Part shown: piece by piece, positions 1 through 8,440 of the stretch
Layout: every line of letters starts with the position of its first letter
Position numbering within the stretch: position 1 is the stretch's first letter
Assembly (NCBI GenBank): GCA_963749825.1
Contig: CAVVOI010000009.1
Location: forward strand, 62,001-126,000
Length of the DNA: 64,000 bases
Direction of reading: 5' to 3'
Origin: UBA11865 sp963749825
Lineage (GTDB): Bacteria; Chloroflexota; Anaerolineae; Promineifilales; Promineifilaceae
Notes under the pieces: model-generated
Told to the model about the DNA's origin: nothing
What the model saw: only the letters and a program-made list of their open reading frames with translations
The model's database searches: none
Translations under genes and position numbers: made by a program

Positions 1-724
1 TATAGTGCCCAGGTAAACCTAGCGTCTGGGCTGTTTCTGCCAGTATAGCAACGATCTTTTCTTTAAGAGTGCCGGCCGAGTGATCGTTGCTGATCCCCAA
101 GATTCTTCCTGAAAACTCCAAGGCTCGGGCTCCGACGATGAGCCCACTCTGGGTGCCTCCACTACTACTGGCGAAGATCATAGCGTCGATCTTTAAACGT
201 TTTGCCTCAAGTTGAGATAGGGCTTCTTGCATGCCCACAACATAACCCAATGCGCCCAGGCCATTTGATCCACCTAATGGAATCAGGTAAGCGGACTTTC
301 CCTCAGCCTGTATTTCATCGGCGACTTCGCCCATAACAACCGCAGTATTGCGGTCGCCGCACCAGTGCAAATGCGCCCCCAAGAGATGATCTAACAAGAG
401 GTTACCGGTCATGTTGGTCACCGGCTTGCCTCGGAGTACCAGATGGCACGCCATGCCGATACGAGCGGCTGCTGCGGCCGTTTGCCGGCAATGGTTGCTC
501 TGTGGGGCTCCCGTCGTTATCAGGCTGTCGTTGCCTTTTGACAGCGCATCGGCAACCAAAAACTCAAGCTTCCGAGTTTTATTGCCTCCCAAGGCTAAGC
601 CGGTCTGATCGTCTCGTTTAATGAATATTCTCGGCCCGCCTAGATATTGGCTTAAGCGTTCAAGTTCATCGATTGGCGTGGGCAAATGAGCTAGCTGTGT
701 TCGAGAGGGATAGTTTAGTTTCAT
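1..724 (-). CDS. D-cysteine desulfhydrase / ACC deaminase family PLP enzyme (3' end cut by window)
   Basis: The reverse-strand frame is open from an ATG at 724 to the window edge, giving about 241 residues with the C-terminus missing. It starts MKLNYPSRTQLAHLPTPIDE and contains IKRDDQTGLALGGNKTRKLE, where the Lys of GGNKTRK is the expected PLP Schiff-base lysine of the fold-type II ACC deaminase/D-cysteine desulfhydrase family. This is followed by TGAPQSNHCRQTAAAAA, the substrate and cofactor pocket motif of the same family. Such enzymes deaminate D-cysteine (to pyruvate, H2S and ammonia) or 1-aminocyclopropane-1-carboxylate in the cytoplasm. The two activities cannot be separated from sequence. 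No partner gene is visible next to it. Confidence 0.9.
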   Translation of the reverse strand, partial: MKLNYPSRTQLAHLPTPIDELERLSQYLGGPRIFIKRDDQTGLALGGNKTRKLEFLVADALSKGNDSLITTGAPQSNHCRQTAAAAARIGMACHLVLRGKPVTNMTGNLLLDHLLGAHLHWCGDRNTAVVMGEVADEIQAEGKSAYLIPLGGSNGLGALGYVVGMQEALSQLEAKRLKIDAMIFASSSGGTQSGLIVGARALEFSGRILGISNDHSAGTLKEKIVAILAETAQTLGLPGHY

Positions 725-927
725 CAGCTAAATTCCATAGTCAAAAAATCACTCGACTTCTACCATGATTTTAAGACCTAATGCCCATAACCTCAAAACA
801 ATGTGCAGTGCATAATCTTCATTACCAATTATAGTTGGGGTAGTTTCATTGCTGAGCCGTTACTGGGCTTAATTGAAGTCAGCATATCCAATAAGTGTGT
901 CGCGTGATAGATAACGAAGACCCAAAA

Positions 928-2109
928 ATGGAACAGCTCGAGGACGTCCTGACCACGAGCCGGCTTCACCGCTTAATACTTCTGTTTAATATTCCATCGG
1001 GCTGGCCTCTATGGAAGGTAGCCTCGGCCATAACCTTCATTCTTGTGTCGGTCATGGTTTGTTGGCTGGTGTTGTCGGGGGAGGCCCGTGTGGCTGCCGC
1101 TGCCGTACTCATCATGGCAATATTCTTCTTCGCAGATGCTTTATTGCTTTATTCTTTGCCTAAACGCGGCATTTCCTACGGTCCATGGCAGGCTCATTTG
1201 TTTGTCCTGGCTATACCACGAACATTGCTTGCCTTGGTGATTTCATTAATTGTCCCCTTAGCGGGAGCTACCTGGGGTTTGTTTCTGCTTCTCGTACTGC
1301 AGTTCATAGGCACGGCAGCCCTGATTTATGGAACCCTTATCGAGCCTTTCCGCTTGAGTTTAACCTACCTGGATATTGCCGTTGATAATCTGCCTCCTAG
1401 ATCTGAACCCATTCGCATCTTGCACATAAGCGATATTCACCTAGAACGAATCACACGCAGAGAAAAGTCGCTACAACGATTGGCCAGATATGCGAAACCG
1501 GACCTTATCTTGATGACAGGAGATTTCCTAAACTTATCTTTCGTTCATGATCCAGAAGCGCATAGACAATTACACGATCTGTTAAGTGCTTTCTCGGCTC
1601 CCCATGGCGTCTTTGCCTCTCTGGGCAGCCCCACAGTGGATGCCCGAGAATCCGTACCCGATTTCTTTGATGATTTACCCATTCAGCTATTGGTCGACGA
1701 GTGGACAGAGTTGGACTTAGGCGAGGATCGTTACCTGGTCCTGTTGGGGGTCGACTGTAGCCATCATCTACCAACCGATCGCGGCCGGTTAGATCGCCTG
1801 GTTGCAGACGCGCCTAACAAGGCGCCCAGAGTGCTGTTATACCATGCACCGGATCTTATGCCCGAAGCGATCGGGCATGGAATTGACCTTTATCTCTGTG
1901 GTCACACGCATGGCGGGCAGGTTAGATTGCCGATTTTTGGAGCCATTTTGACCAGTTCGCAATATGGTAAAAAGTATGAAATGGGTCTTTATGCCAGCGG
2001 CCGGACTCACATGTATGTCAGCAGGGGAGTTGGTCTTGAGGGTCTGAGCGCGCCTAGAGTACGATTCCTGGCACCGCCAGAAGTCACTCTGGTCACTCTT
2101 CATACTTGA
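928..2109 (+). CDS. Membrane-anchored metallophosphoesterase with altered GNH motif
   Basis: The protein has about 393 residues. Four hydrophobic segments (roughly 31-51, 56-76, 91-111, 115-137) precede a calcineurin-like phosphoesterase domain of the YkuE/UPF0046 type. Visible metal motifs are ISDIHLE (about 168-174), TGDFLN (about 197-202), YHAPD (about 305) and GHTHGGQ (about 325-331). The usual third motif GNH(D/E) is replaced by GSPT at about 233-236, which removes the Asn and His expected to bind the second metal and protonate the leaving group. The substrate is unknown; relatives include lipid-linked pyrophosphatases and UDP-diacylglucosamine hydrolases. The ATG at 928 is chosen; an in-frame GTG at 895 is possible, and neither has a strong ribosome binding site. 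Confidence 0.85.
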   Translation: MEQLEDVLTTSRLHRLILLFNIPSGWPLWKVASAITFILVSVMVCWLVLSGEARVAAAAVLIMAIFFFADALLLYSLPKRGISYGPWQAHLFVLAIPRTLLALVISLIVPLAGATWGLFLLLVLQFIGTAALIYGTLIEPFRLSLTYLDIAVDNLPPRSEPIRILHISDIHLERITRREKSLQRLARYAKPDLILMTGDFLNLSFVHDPEAHRQLHDLLSAFSAPHGVFASLGSPTVDARESVPDFFDDLPIQLLVDEWTELDLGEDRYLVLLGVDCSHHLPTDRGRLDRLVADAPNKAPRVLLYHAPDLMPEAIGHGIDLYLCGHTHGGQVRLPIFGAILTSSQYGKKYEMGLYASGRTHMYVSRGVGLEGLSAPRVRFLAPPEVTLVTLHT

Positions 2110-2259
2110 GGCTAAGAGCCAATATCCATCTCTCAATCAGCGCAACCCAGCGGGTTGATATTCCGTATATATTAATGAAAGCGTGGGATTAGGCCCACAA
2201 GTGGCCCGGTCCAAAGCGTGATACTGAATATTTATTAGCTGTATAAGAAGGATAAAACA

Positions 2260-2694
2260 ATGTCAGCAACTGTTGCTGTGAAGAATGTGAGACAACCGGT
2301 TAACCAAATACCATTTATTCTACGGGTTCTCTGGTTTTTTATACTCGGTTGGGAATTGACCGGGATCTGGATATTAGCAGCCTGGTTCTTAAACTTGACC
2401 ATCATAGGCCTGCCTTTGGGTTTATGGATGATCAATCGTGTGCCTCAGGTTCTAACGCTCAAGGCCCGGCGCGGGGCCTGGGAACTGGACTTGTCCACGG
2501 GTAAATCTCGTTACGTGGGAAGTTCCCAGCAGTCGTGGATCATCCGGGGTCTATATTTCCTGGTCATTGGCTGGTGGTTTAGCCTTTTGTGGGCAGGTTT
2601 GGCCTGGCTTCTCTGCCTGACCATCATTGGCTTGCCCCTAGGCGTCCTGATGCTGAATGCACTGCCGGCCGCGACGACACTGCAACGAAATTAG
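2260..2694 (+). CDS. YccF (DUF307) family inner membrane protein
   Basis: This 144-residue protein is built from two copies of the YccF domain. Each copy has the hydrophobic WW/W-rich helix pair followed by the signature TIIGLPLG (about 47-54 and 121-128) and a short N(R/A)xPxxxTL tail. It is predicted to sit in the cytoplasmic membrane with four helices. The function of the family is not known. The start ATG follows AAGGATAAAACA. The gene stands alone and is closed by an intrinsic terminator about 30 bp after the stop. Confidence 0.9.
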   Translation: MSATVAVKNVRQPVNQIPFILRVLWFFILGWELTGIWILAAWFLNLTIIGLPLGLWMINRVPQVLTLKARRGAWELDLSTGKSRYVGSSQQSWIIRGLYFLVIGWWFSLLWAGLAWLLCLTIIGLPLGVLMLNALPAATTLQRN

Positions 2695-2722
2695 CGAGTT
2701 TCGGAACACTAATCATAAAGAT

Positions 2723-2757
2723 GCCCCTACCAAACTCTGGATAGGGGCTTTTTATTT
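2723..2757 (+). terminator. Intrinsic terminator after yccF-like gene
   Basis: GCCCCTA at 2723-2729 pairs with TAGGGGC at 2742-2748 and is followed by a T-rich run, a standard rho-independent form for the plus-strand gene ending at 2694. Confidence 0.8.
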
Positions 2758-2791
2758 GGGAGCAGACTTTAGAAAGAAGTGGGAAAGCAGG

Positions 2792-3871
2792 TTAAGCCAG
2801 CGCGGCCCAGACTTCCAGTTTCGTTTTAACTCGCCGGATAACCTCGTTGGTAAACTCATTGGTCTTGGCCGTGCCGTTCAGATCGGCGGTGCGAATGCCA
2901 TCATAGACGGCTTCCAATGTGCTTTCATAGATTGCCCGGCTAAGACGATCGGATTCTTCATCACCTACATGCGTTAACAGGCCGGCCGAAGCCAGAATCA
3001 TGGACATCGGATTGGCTACGTTTTTACCCTCCAACGTTGGCGCGGTTCCATGAGGCGCTTCGGCCATGACGCACGAAACCCGACCTTGTTCGTCTAGGGA
3101 AATGACCATTGACTCGGACCCGGCTATGGAGCCGAACATCTGCAGCACCATATCCGACAACAAATCACCGTCGCGATTGAGACTGGGGATCACCAGGGGA
3201 TCACCAGTGGTTGATAAAAGCAAAGCAAAGGTGGCGTCGATGAGTTGTGGCTCATAACGAACGTCTGGATAGCGGCCGGCGGCCGCGTCTAGTTCCTCTT
3301 TAAACATACCTTCGTAAACCGGGCTGACCGTGAATTTTGGCCCGCCAAAAACTGTGGCCCTGGCATACCGGGCATGTTGAAAGGCATACTCCGCTACCGC
3401 GCGACAAACAGAACGCATGATCTTTTCAGTCCGGTATGCAACTTCATCCAAAGCGCCATCCTGACCGTCACGCCACTCTTTAGCTCCATAGGCATCTTCT
3501 ACAGCCATGCGCACGACGCTAATGGGAGCATAAACGCCGGCTATTGGCCGGACGCCGGGAATCCGGCGACCTGTGCGCAGTATCACCTGGGCCTGGATCT
3601 CTTCGCGTAAAATGCGGTTGGGGCTGCCGACATCGCCGGAAGTTTCAGGTGTTACGGTAGCGGCTTTCAAACCCAAGCCGTGTTCGCGCATAGCCGTGGC
3701 GGCGTCATATACCACTTGATTGTTTGTTGCTCGTCTATTGGCCAAACTTAAGTCGTAGCGTATGAAATTTAGGTCAAGCCCGGTGACAGCCGGATCAATT
3801 ACCCGTAAAGCCTGTTCAAGCAGTTCCTGTCCTGTCTGATCACCTTCTAAAACAACAACTGTCTTGGTCAC
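2792..3871 (-). CDS. Isocitrate/isopropylmalate dehydrogenase family protein
   Basis: The protein has 359 residues and the fold signatures of decarboxylating beta-hydroxyacid dehydrogenases. These are an Arg-rich substrate loop (ILRTGRRIPGVRP, about 97-110), the NRDGDLLSD stretch that carries the metal-binding aspartates, and the NAD(P)-binding motif EAPHGTAPTLEGKNVANP near residue 270-288. It lacks the longer insertions of enterobacterial-type isocitrate dehydrogenase and could act on isocitrate, homoisocitrate, tartrate or isopropylmalate. No leucine or lysine pathway genes adjoin it. The start is GTG at 3871, with GGGAGG six bases upstream; an overlapping ATG is out of frame. It lies downstream of the two FemX genes after a 153-bp gap that holds nothing clear. 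Confidence 0.85.
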   Translation of the reverse strand: MTKTVVVLEGDQTGQELLEQALRVIDPAVTGLDLNFIRYDLSLANRRATNNQVVYDAATAMREHGLGLKAATVTPETSGDVGSPNRILREEIQAQVILRTGRRIPGVRPIAGVYAPISVVRMAVEDAYGAKEWRDGQDGALDEVAYRTEKIMRSVCRAVAEYAFQHARYARATVFGGPKFTVSPVYEGMFKEELDAAAGRYPDVRYEPQLIDATFALLLSTTGDPLVIPSLNRDGDLLSDMVLQMFGSIAGSESMVISLDEQGRVSCVMAEAPHGTAPTLEGKNVANPMSMILASAGLLTHVGDEESDRLSRAIYESTLEAVYDGIRTADLNGTAKTNEFTNEVIRRVKTKLEVWAALA

Positions 3872-4024
3872 ATTATCCTCCCGCCAAACCGCTCAATCAG
3901 AAAACCTGTTGGCATTATCTCGGAACATTATGTCAATATAATCGATTTATTCTTAATTGTTTGCTTCAGCTACAGCATGTAATAGTTTGGTATTTTTTTG
4001 CCAGTTGGCCACTTTTATTATAGG

Positions 4025-5134
4025 TCAGGTGTTGTTTCTCGAGCGCAGGAAGTTTAAATACTTAGGAATCAACGTCAGCAGGGTCCAATACCAGAAGGGG
4101 CGTGTTGGAAAATCCCAAGCGCCGATGTGCCGGACGACTTGACCGTTAAAACCTTTTTTAAAGCGCCATACGCCCCAAAGTGGATCCGATTCAATAAAAT
4201 CATCGGGCGCTCCCCAAAAATCATAAATTTCGTTGCCTTGAGCCTTGGCCCAACGGATCGCCTCCCATTGCAGTAGGTGGTTGGGCATTCGTTTTCTTTC
4301 CTGGTTATTGGAAGCGCCATACATGTAAATCGCCCGATTACCATAGCGTATGATGATGACGGCCGCTAGTGGGCGACCCTCGTACTCGGCGATGAAAGGT
4401 TGGGCCATTCCACCTTGGTACAAAGTGGTCCAGGCGTCGAGGTAATATGCCACCGGCCGGACGGTAAAGCCGTCCCTGGAGGCTGTCTCCGAATATAGTT
4501 GAGCAATTAGTTCAAAGTCGCCAGGATCTGCACGGCGGATCGTGACACCTTTTCGAGAGGCGAGGTTAATATTGTACCGGGTCTTTTGATTCATCGATGC
4601 CATTAACTCATCCTCGGACCGGCCGAGATTAAGTTCAACGGTATTGCGAAATTGCACCTGGTCGTTTGAAAAGCGCCAGCCGCGCCCTTGTAATTCAATT
4701 AAAAATTTTGATCCAATGGGTGACAGTCGTTCCTCTTCTACTCCCCAACTCCGGGCTACATCGGGGTCGATCTTGATGAATGCAGCTCGCTGTTGCCGGG
4801 AAAATTGTTCCAATTGAGCCAGGACTACGCGGCGAAGCGCCGGATCGTTGTAATTAAGAATTGGCCCTTTTGGGACGTAAAGAATGGAGATTCCGGTCCT
4901 TGGTATTTTCCTTTTGAGGATCAAAGCAGCCGCCAGGGGGGGGCGGTTTTCAATATCGTCGAAAATATGCAGGGCCAAAGGAATCGCCGACCAACCCCAT
5001 CTGGATTTAAAGTTGCCCCACTGCCAGCTTTGCAATGGATGGGGGTTGGGCAAGCAGGCCAACGTTTTGTCCCAAACCTCTTGAGATTGCACCGGTTGGA
5101 AAGCCGATCGACGGTACTCTTCAATTTCACTCAT
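4025..5134 (-). CDS. FemABX/MurM-like peptidoglycan bridge aminoacyltransferase (second copy)
   Basis: This 369-residue protein has the two-lobed GNAT layout of FemX/FemAB transferases. An N-terminal lobe contains HPLQSWQWGNFKSRWGW, followed by the conserved NQKTRYNINLASRKGV and, near the C-terminus, NHLLQWEAIRWAKAQG and YDFWGAPDD. Known members add amino acids from aminoacyl-tRNA to the lipid II stem peptide at the inner membrane face. The exact residue and acceptor here are unknown. It follows the sister copy by 30 bp, so the two form an operon that could add successive bridge residues. A run of eight Cs in the coding strand (plus 4926-4933) lies inside the gene with the frame intact. Confidence 0.85.
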   Translation of the reverse strand: MSEIEEYRRSAFQPVQSQEVWDKTLACLPNPHPLQSWQWGNFKSRWGWSAIPLALHIFDDIENRPPLAAALILKRKIPRTGISILYVPKGPILNYNDPALRRVVLAQLEQFSRQQRAAFIKIDPDVARSWGVEEERLSPIGSKFLIELQGRGWRFSNDQVQFRNTVELNLGRSEDELMASMNQKTRYNINLASRKGVTIRRADPGDFELIAQLYSETASRDGFTVRPVAYYLDAWTTLYQGGMAQPFIAEYEGRPLAAVIIIRYGNRAIYMYGASNNQERKRMPNHLLQWEAIRWAKAQGNEIYDFWGAPDDFIESDPLWGVWRFKKGFNGQVVRHIGAWDFPTRPFWYWTLLTLIPKYLNFLRSRNNT

Positions 5135-5164
5135 CAGCCGAATGTCCCCAGGATGGTGATTCCG

Positions 5165-6229
5165 TCATGAACCACGGCTGCGTTGCCACTGGTAAAGACG
5201 ATATACCGTCTTGTTGTAAATCCTATCAGCCGAACCTACCGTACGCCGTAGTTGACCGCCAAATCCCCGTTTGAAGCGATAAACGCCCCAAAGTCCTTCA
5301 TGCCGGTCGAGAAAATCAGCTTCTAATTGCTCCTCAGGATAATCCGGAACTCCCCATAAATCATACTCGGAACAACCTTGCTCTTTGGCCCACCGTATAG
5401 CCGCCCATTGGAGTGCATAGTTGGGCATTCTTTTACGCTCTTCATCACTCGAAGCGCCGTAAAGGTAAGCTGCTTTGTTCCCCCATCGAAAGACCATGAT
5501 TGCCGATAGTGGCTGATTTTCGTATTCGGCAATTAATAAAGCGACATTGTCGGGCTGAAAAAGCTCATACGCTGTCTGGTAATACCTGGGTTCGTGGACA
5601 CCAAAAGTGTTACGCTGACCGGTTACCTGGATCAACTGGTTAAAGGTGGAGATATCCTGAGACGAACCTACGCGAACCGTCACGCCTTTTTTTGCCGCTA
5701 AACGAATGTTGTAGCGCGTTTTTTGTTTCATGGCGGCCATAATATCTTCTTCCGCAGATAATAAGTCGATGATCATAGTTTGAGGTGGTTGGATGGTATC
5801 ATTGTTGGGTTGGCAATTATGGCGTTGGCAAATATCGTTCCAATGATCCGGGCTGATCTCATTTTGCCACAACAGGGGTTCAATTTTAACCATGCCGGCC
5901 CGCTGCTCATAAATCGCATGGTCAAGTTGATTAAAAAATATTTCCAGTTGCTCTTCATTATCCCAATCCACCAGAGGGCCATGAGGAATATAGGCAACGC
6001 GCATGAACCCAAGAGCGGCCGAACGGAAAAGCACCTGCGCACCAGCAACCAATTTGCCATCGTGTTTTAGCCATACGCGGTGGGAACGCCAGCCAAAACG
6101 GCTTTTCAGCCGGGCCCAGCTGTTCGTTTGTAACAAGCTGCCTTGAGGATGTTGGGCCACAAAAGCGTCCCATTCAGCATCCTCTTCGCTATATGGTTCT
6201 TCTTCTAACTCTAGGAATCGGTCAAACAT
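5165..6229 (-). CDS. FemABX/MurM-like peptidoglycan bridge aminoacyltransferase (first copy)
   Basis: The protein has 354 residues, starting MFDRFLELEEEP, and is a paralogue of the next gene. Shared blocks include GSLLQTNSWARLKSRFGW, MKQKTRYNIRLAAKKGV, NYALQWAAIRWAKEQG and YDLWGVPD. The frame is open upstream to 6448, but the ATG at 6229 is preferred. It begins the recognisable domain, avoids overlap with the divergent gene at 6313, and lies nine bases after a TATAAT box. It is predicted to transfer aminoacyl groups to peptidoglycan precursors. The pair is likely transcribed together toward 4025. Confidence 0.85.
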   Translation of the reverse strand: MFDRFLELEEEPYSEEDAEWDAFVAQHPQGSLLQTNSWARLKSRFGWRSHRVWLKHDGKLVAGAQVLFRSAALGFMRVAYIPHGPLVDWDNEEQLEIFFNQLDHAIYEQRAGMVKIEPLLWQNEISPDHWNDICQRHNCQPNNDTIQPPQTMIIDLLSAEEDIMAAMKQKTRYNIRLAAKKGVTVRVGSSQDISTFNQLIQVTGQRNTFGVHEPRYYQTAYELFQPDNVALLIAEYENQPLSAIMVFRWGNKAAYLYGASSDEERKRMPNYALQWAAIRWAKEQGCSEYDLWGVPDYPEEQLEADFLDRHEGLWGVYRFKRGFGGQLRRTVGSADRIYNKTVYRLYQWQRSRGS

Positions 6230-6238
6230 ACCGGCGGG

Positions 6239-6266
6239 ATTATACCCGAATCGGCACCGAGTTGAA
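6239..6266 (-). promoter_or_regulatory. Sigma70-type promoter of the FemX pair
   Basis: On the minus strand TATAAT (6239-6244) is preceded by TTCAAC (6261-6266) with a 16-bp spacer. The predicted start falls about one to three bases before the ATG at 6229, leaving almost no 5' leader. No ribosome binding site is visible. Confidence 0.5.
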
Positions 6267-6300
6267 GCCTCCTTCTCTACCTCCTCCACATCGTTGGTGT

Positions 6301-6306
6301 TACAAT
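6301..6306 (+). promoter_or_regulatory. -10 box of the zinc-ribbon protein gene
   Basis: TACAAT ends six bases before the ATG at 6313, so the transcript would start at or next to the start codon. There is no Shine-Dalgarno sequence and no convincing -35 box. This is an inference from spacing only. Confidence 0.35.
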
Positions 6307-6312
6307 TCGTCC

Positions 6313-7011
6313 ATGGGCCAAGTTGATCTACTTTTTCACTTACAACAGATAGATGACGAAATTCGAGATGGCAAAAAGCGATTGGGCCAGATCGTCCGTC
6401 TTCAAGGTGCGGATCAGGAACTGCTTCCAGCGCGTGAACGGGCGGCAACAGCTGCGAACGAATTTCAGAGGCTTAGAGCCAATCAGAATGAGTTGAATTT
6501 GGAACTGAAGGGGCTGATTTCAAAAGCAAAAAATTCTGAACGGCGTCTCTATTCGGGTGCGGTAAAAAATCCTAAGGAGTTATCCGACCTGCAACATGAA
6601 GTTGAATCTCTTACCAGACGCCGCGGCATTTTGGAAGACGAAATATTGGAGATCATGATTTTATCCGAGGAAGCAGAGGAAGAAGATAAAGATGCTACAA
6701 ATTCTTTGCTCAGGATGGAAGCGGAACGGGAACTAGAACTGCAAGAACTGGAAAGTGAAAAAACATCATTGATCCGACGCATCAATGATTTGAATATCGA
6801 ACGTAAACGGCAAATCGCTTTGATCTCGCCAGCGTCGATTACCTCTTATGAGGATACGATACGTCGTGTGGGTTTAACTGCAGTCGTGCTCTTAAAAGGG
6901 GAACGTTGTGGGGGTTGCCAGGTGAGTGTTCCGGCTAATCTAGTGAAGGCGGCCGATGAAGGACAATTGATCCATTGTGATAGCTGTGGACGGATACTTG
7001 CTCTGACTTGA
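6313..7011 (+). CDS. Coiled-coil protein with C-terminal C4 zinc ribbon (DUF164/CdsZ-like)
   Basis: The protein has 232 residues. About 150 are a charged coiled coil, from LFHLQQIDDEI through NDLNIERKRQ, interrupted by the conserved YSGAVKNPKEL turn. The last 45 residues hold a zinc ribbon with CGGC and CDSCG pairs. This matches the widespread C4-type zinc-ribbon family (DUF164, related to CdsZ/HP0958) whose members bind RNA or secretion chaperones. The role here is not known. The ATG at 6313 is preferred over an in-frame upstream start at 6193 because the family begins MGxVDLLFxLQ and the earlier start would overlap the divergent FemX gene. Confidence 0.85.
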   Translation: MGQVDLLFHLQQIDDEIRDGKKRLGQIVRLQGADQELLPARERAATAANEFQRLRANQNELNLELKGLISKAKNSERRLYSGAVKNPKELSDLQHEVESLTRRRGILEDEILEIMILSEEAEEEDKDATNSLLRMEAERELELQELESEKTSLIRRINDLNIERKRQIALISPASITSYEDTIRRVGLTAVVLLKGERCGGCQVSVPANLVKAADEGQLIHCDSCGRILALT

Positions 7012-7085
7012 TGCCAGATCTTATTTTATGCCGGATCTCATTTGATACCATATGCCCGGCAAAAATCCTCTTATGCGCATATCCA

Positions 7086-7115
7086 TAAAAATCTTGTAAA
7101 CATGTAAGATTTTTA
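7086..7115. terminator. AT-rich perfect hairpin after the zinc-ribbon gene
   Basis: TAAAAATCTT (7086-7095) and AAGATTTTTA (7106-7115) form a perfect 10-bp inverted repeat with a 10-nt loop. It lies 75 bp after the stop at 7011 and may end transcription, although it is AT-rich and its T run lies inside the stem. Confidence 0.4.
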
Positions 7116-7274
7116 CTTGTAGTGCCGTCCTCATTGATGATACACTACCGGTTACCGTAGGCGAAATGTGGTGCATCCGACTGTTCGCCAACCAGTATGC
7201 ATTTTGTGATTTCGATATCGTAAGCATAGTTTGTTACTCTTTGAAAATAGTTAGGCCAGGAAGGTGTAAATAGA

Positions 7275-8378
7275 ATGATTCGAGTTATTCGCGCGAGTCT
7301 AGTGGCTCTGATGACCGTTGGTGGCCTTATTGTTCTGGCTAAGCCGGCTGATGCAGGTCGCTGTTTCTTCTATTCCGAAGAGATCGGCACCGTTTGCGAT
7401 GGGAGAGTTGAGCCAGACCCAGGGCAATTTGAAGACCCAGATGCGATCGACGGTGGATTACTCGAGCATGTTTCTTACGCCTACATGGACGACAATATTA
7501 ACATTTATCCGGAACCAAACTTGAGTGCGCCTCCGCTTTACAACGTTGGCAATGGATTTCTCTACGTGACCATACAGGGAGTGGTAGAGGCGAACGGACA
7601 CAAATGGTACGTCATTAACCCAGGGGAGTATGCCCTTGCCGAAGGTATCCGCCTTGTGGAAACGCCCAAGTTTACCGGAGTTGAAGTTAAAGTACAACCA
7701 GAGCGGCCGTTCGGTTGGGTGGTTCAAGAAGTCCAACCAAGCAGCCGGCCTGATGGCGAACCCAATCCGGAATTTACCAAATTAGAACGCCTTTCATTTT
7801 TCCAAGTATTCGATGCCGTCAAAGGCGAAGATGATTGGATTTGGTATAAAATCGGTGGCGACCGTTGGATCAAACAAACTTATGTGAGTCTGGTAGATGT
7901 TCATGAGCCACCCGAGGAGATCGGCCAGAATGAGTTCTGGGTCGAGATCGATCTGTACGAACAGACATTCGCTGCTTATGAAGGTGAGCGCATGGTTTAT
8001 GCTAGCCTAGTCTCAAGCGGACTCAATCGATGGCCGACTTATGAAGGCCTTTTCCAGGTTTGGGATCGTCTTTTACAGACGAAGATGTCGGGGGCTGAAG
8101 GTAAAGTCGACTACTACTTCATCGAGGACGTACCTTATGCCATGTATTTCGATCGACAGAATGAGATCGCGCTGCATGGTGCGTATTGGCATGATCGTTA
8201 TGGCTTTAAACATAGCCATGGATGTGTCAATATGCCGCCCAGGGACGCCGAATGGATCTACTATTGGTCAGATGATGCTCCCAATGATTTGTGGGTCTGG
8301 GTGCATACTTCTGAACCAGATAGTTACTTTCAGAGATTTGCCGGTGACGGTAAATCAGGAAATAGCGGCGCTTCCTAA
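7275..8378 (+). CDS. Secreted L,D-transpeptidase (YkuD domain)
   Basis: The protein has 367 residues with a signal peptide (about 1-27, ending PADA-GR). Two SH3-like segments with WYVI and WIWYKIGG strands follow, then a YkuD domain from about residue 221. The catalytic signature is complete: His301 (ALHGAYWH) and SHGCVNM with Cys317. It should crosslink peptidoglycan 3-3 or attach proteins to it outside the membrane. The start follows AGGAAGGTGTAAATAG. It is a single-gene unit closed by the terminator at 8399. Together with the FemX pair it indicates a modified peptidoglycan. Confidence 0.92.
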   Translation: MIRVIRASLVALMTVGGLIVLAKPADAGRCFFYSEEIGTVCDGRVEPDPGQFEDPDAIDGGLLEHVSYAYMDDNINIYPEPNLSAPPLYNVGNGFLYVTIQGVVEANGHKWYVINPGEYALAEGIRLVETPKFTGVEVKVQPERPFGWVVQEVQPSSRPDGEPNPEFTKLERLSFFQVFDAVKGEDDWIWYKIGGDRWIKQTYVSLVDVHEPPEEIGQNEFWVEIDLYEQTFAAYEGERMVYASLVSSGLNRWPTYEGLFQVWDRLLQTKMSGAEGKVDYYFIEDVPYAMYFDRQNEIALHGAYWHDRYGFKHSHGCVNMPPRDAEWIYYWSDDAPNDLWVWVHTSEPDSYFQRFAGDGKSGNSGAS

Positions 8379-8398
8379 GTAAGAGGAAACACACATAA

Positions 8399-8427
8399 GG
8401 CGGGCTCCTTATGCCCGCCTTTTTTTA
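8399..8427 (+). terminator. Intrinsic terminator of the L,D-transpeptidase gene
   Basis: GGCGGGC (8399-8405) pairs with GCCCGCC (8413-8419), followed by seven Ts. It separates this gene from the convergent gene ending at 8441. Confidence 0.9.
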
Positions 8428-8440
8428 TTTTGCATCTGGC

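Noticed and set aside
4926..4933. Run of eight Gs (Cs in the coding strand) in the second FemX gene as a phase-variable tract
   Set aside because: The frame is intact, and a single 8-base tract without a nearby alternative frame is weak evidence for switching.
6229..6448. N-terminal extension of the first FemX-like protein
   Set aside because: It overlaps the divergent zinc-ribbon gene start and its promoter, and the extra residues do not belong to the FemX domain.
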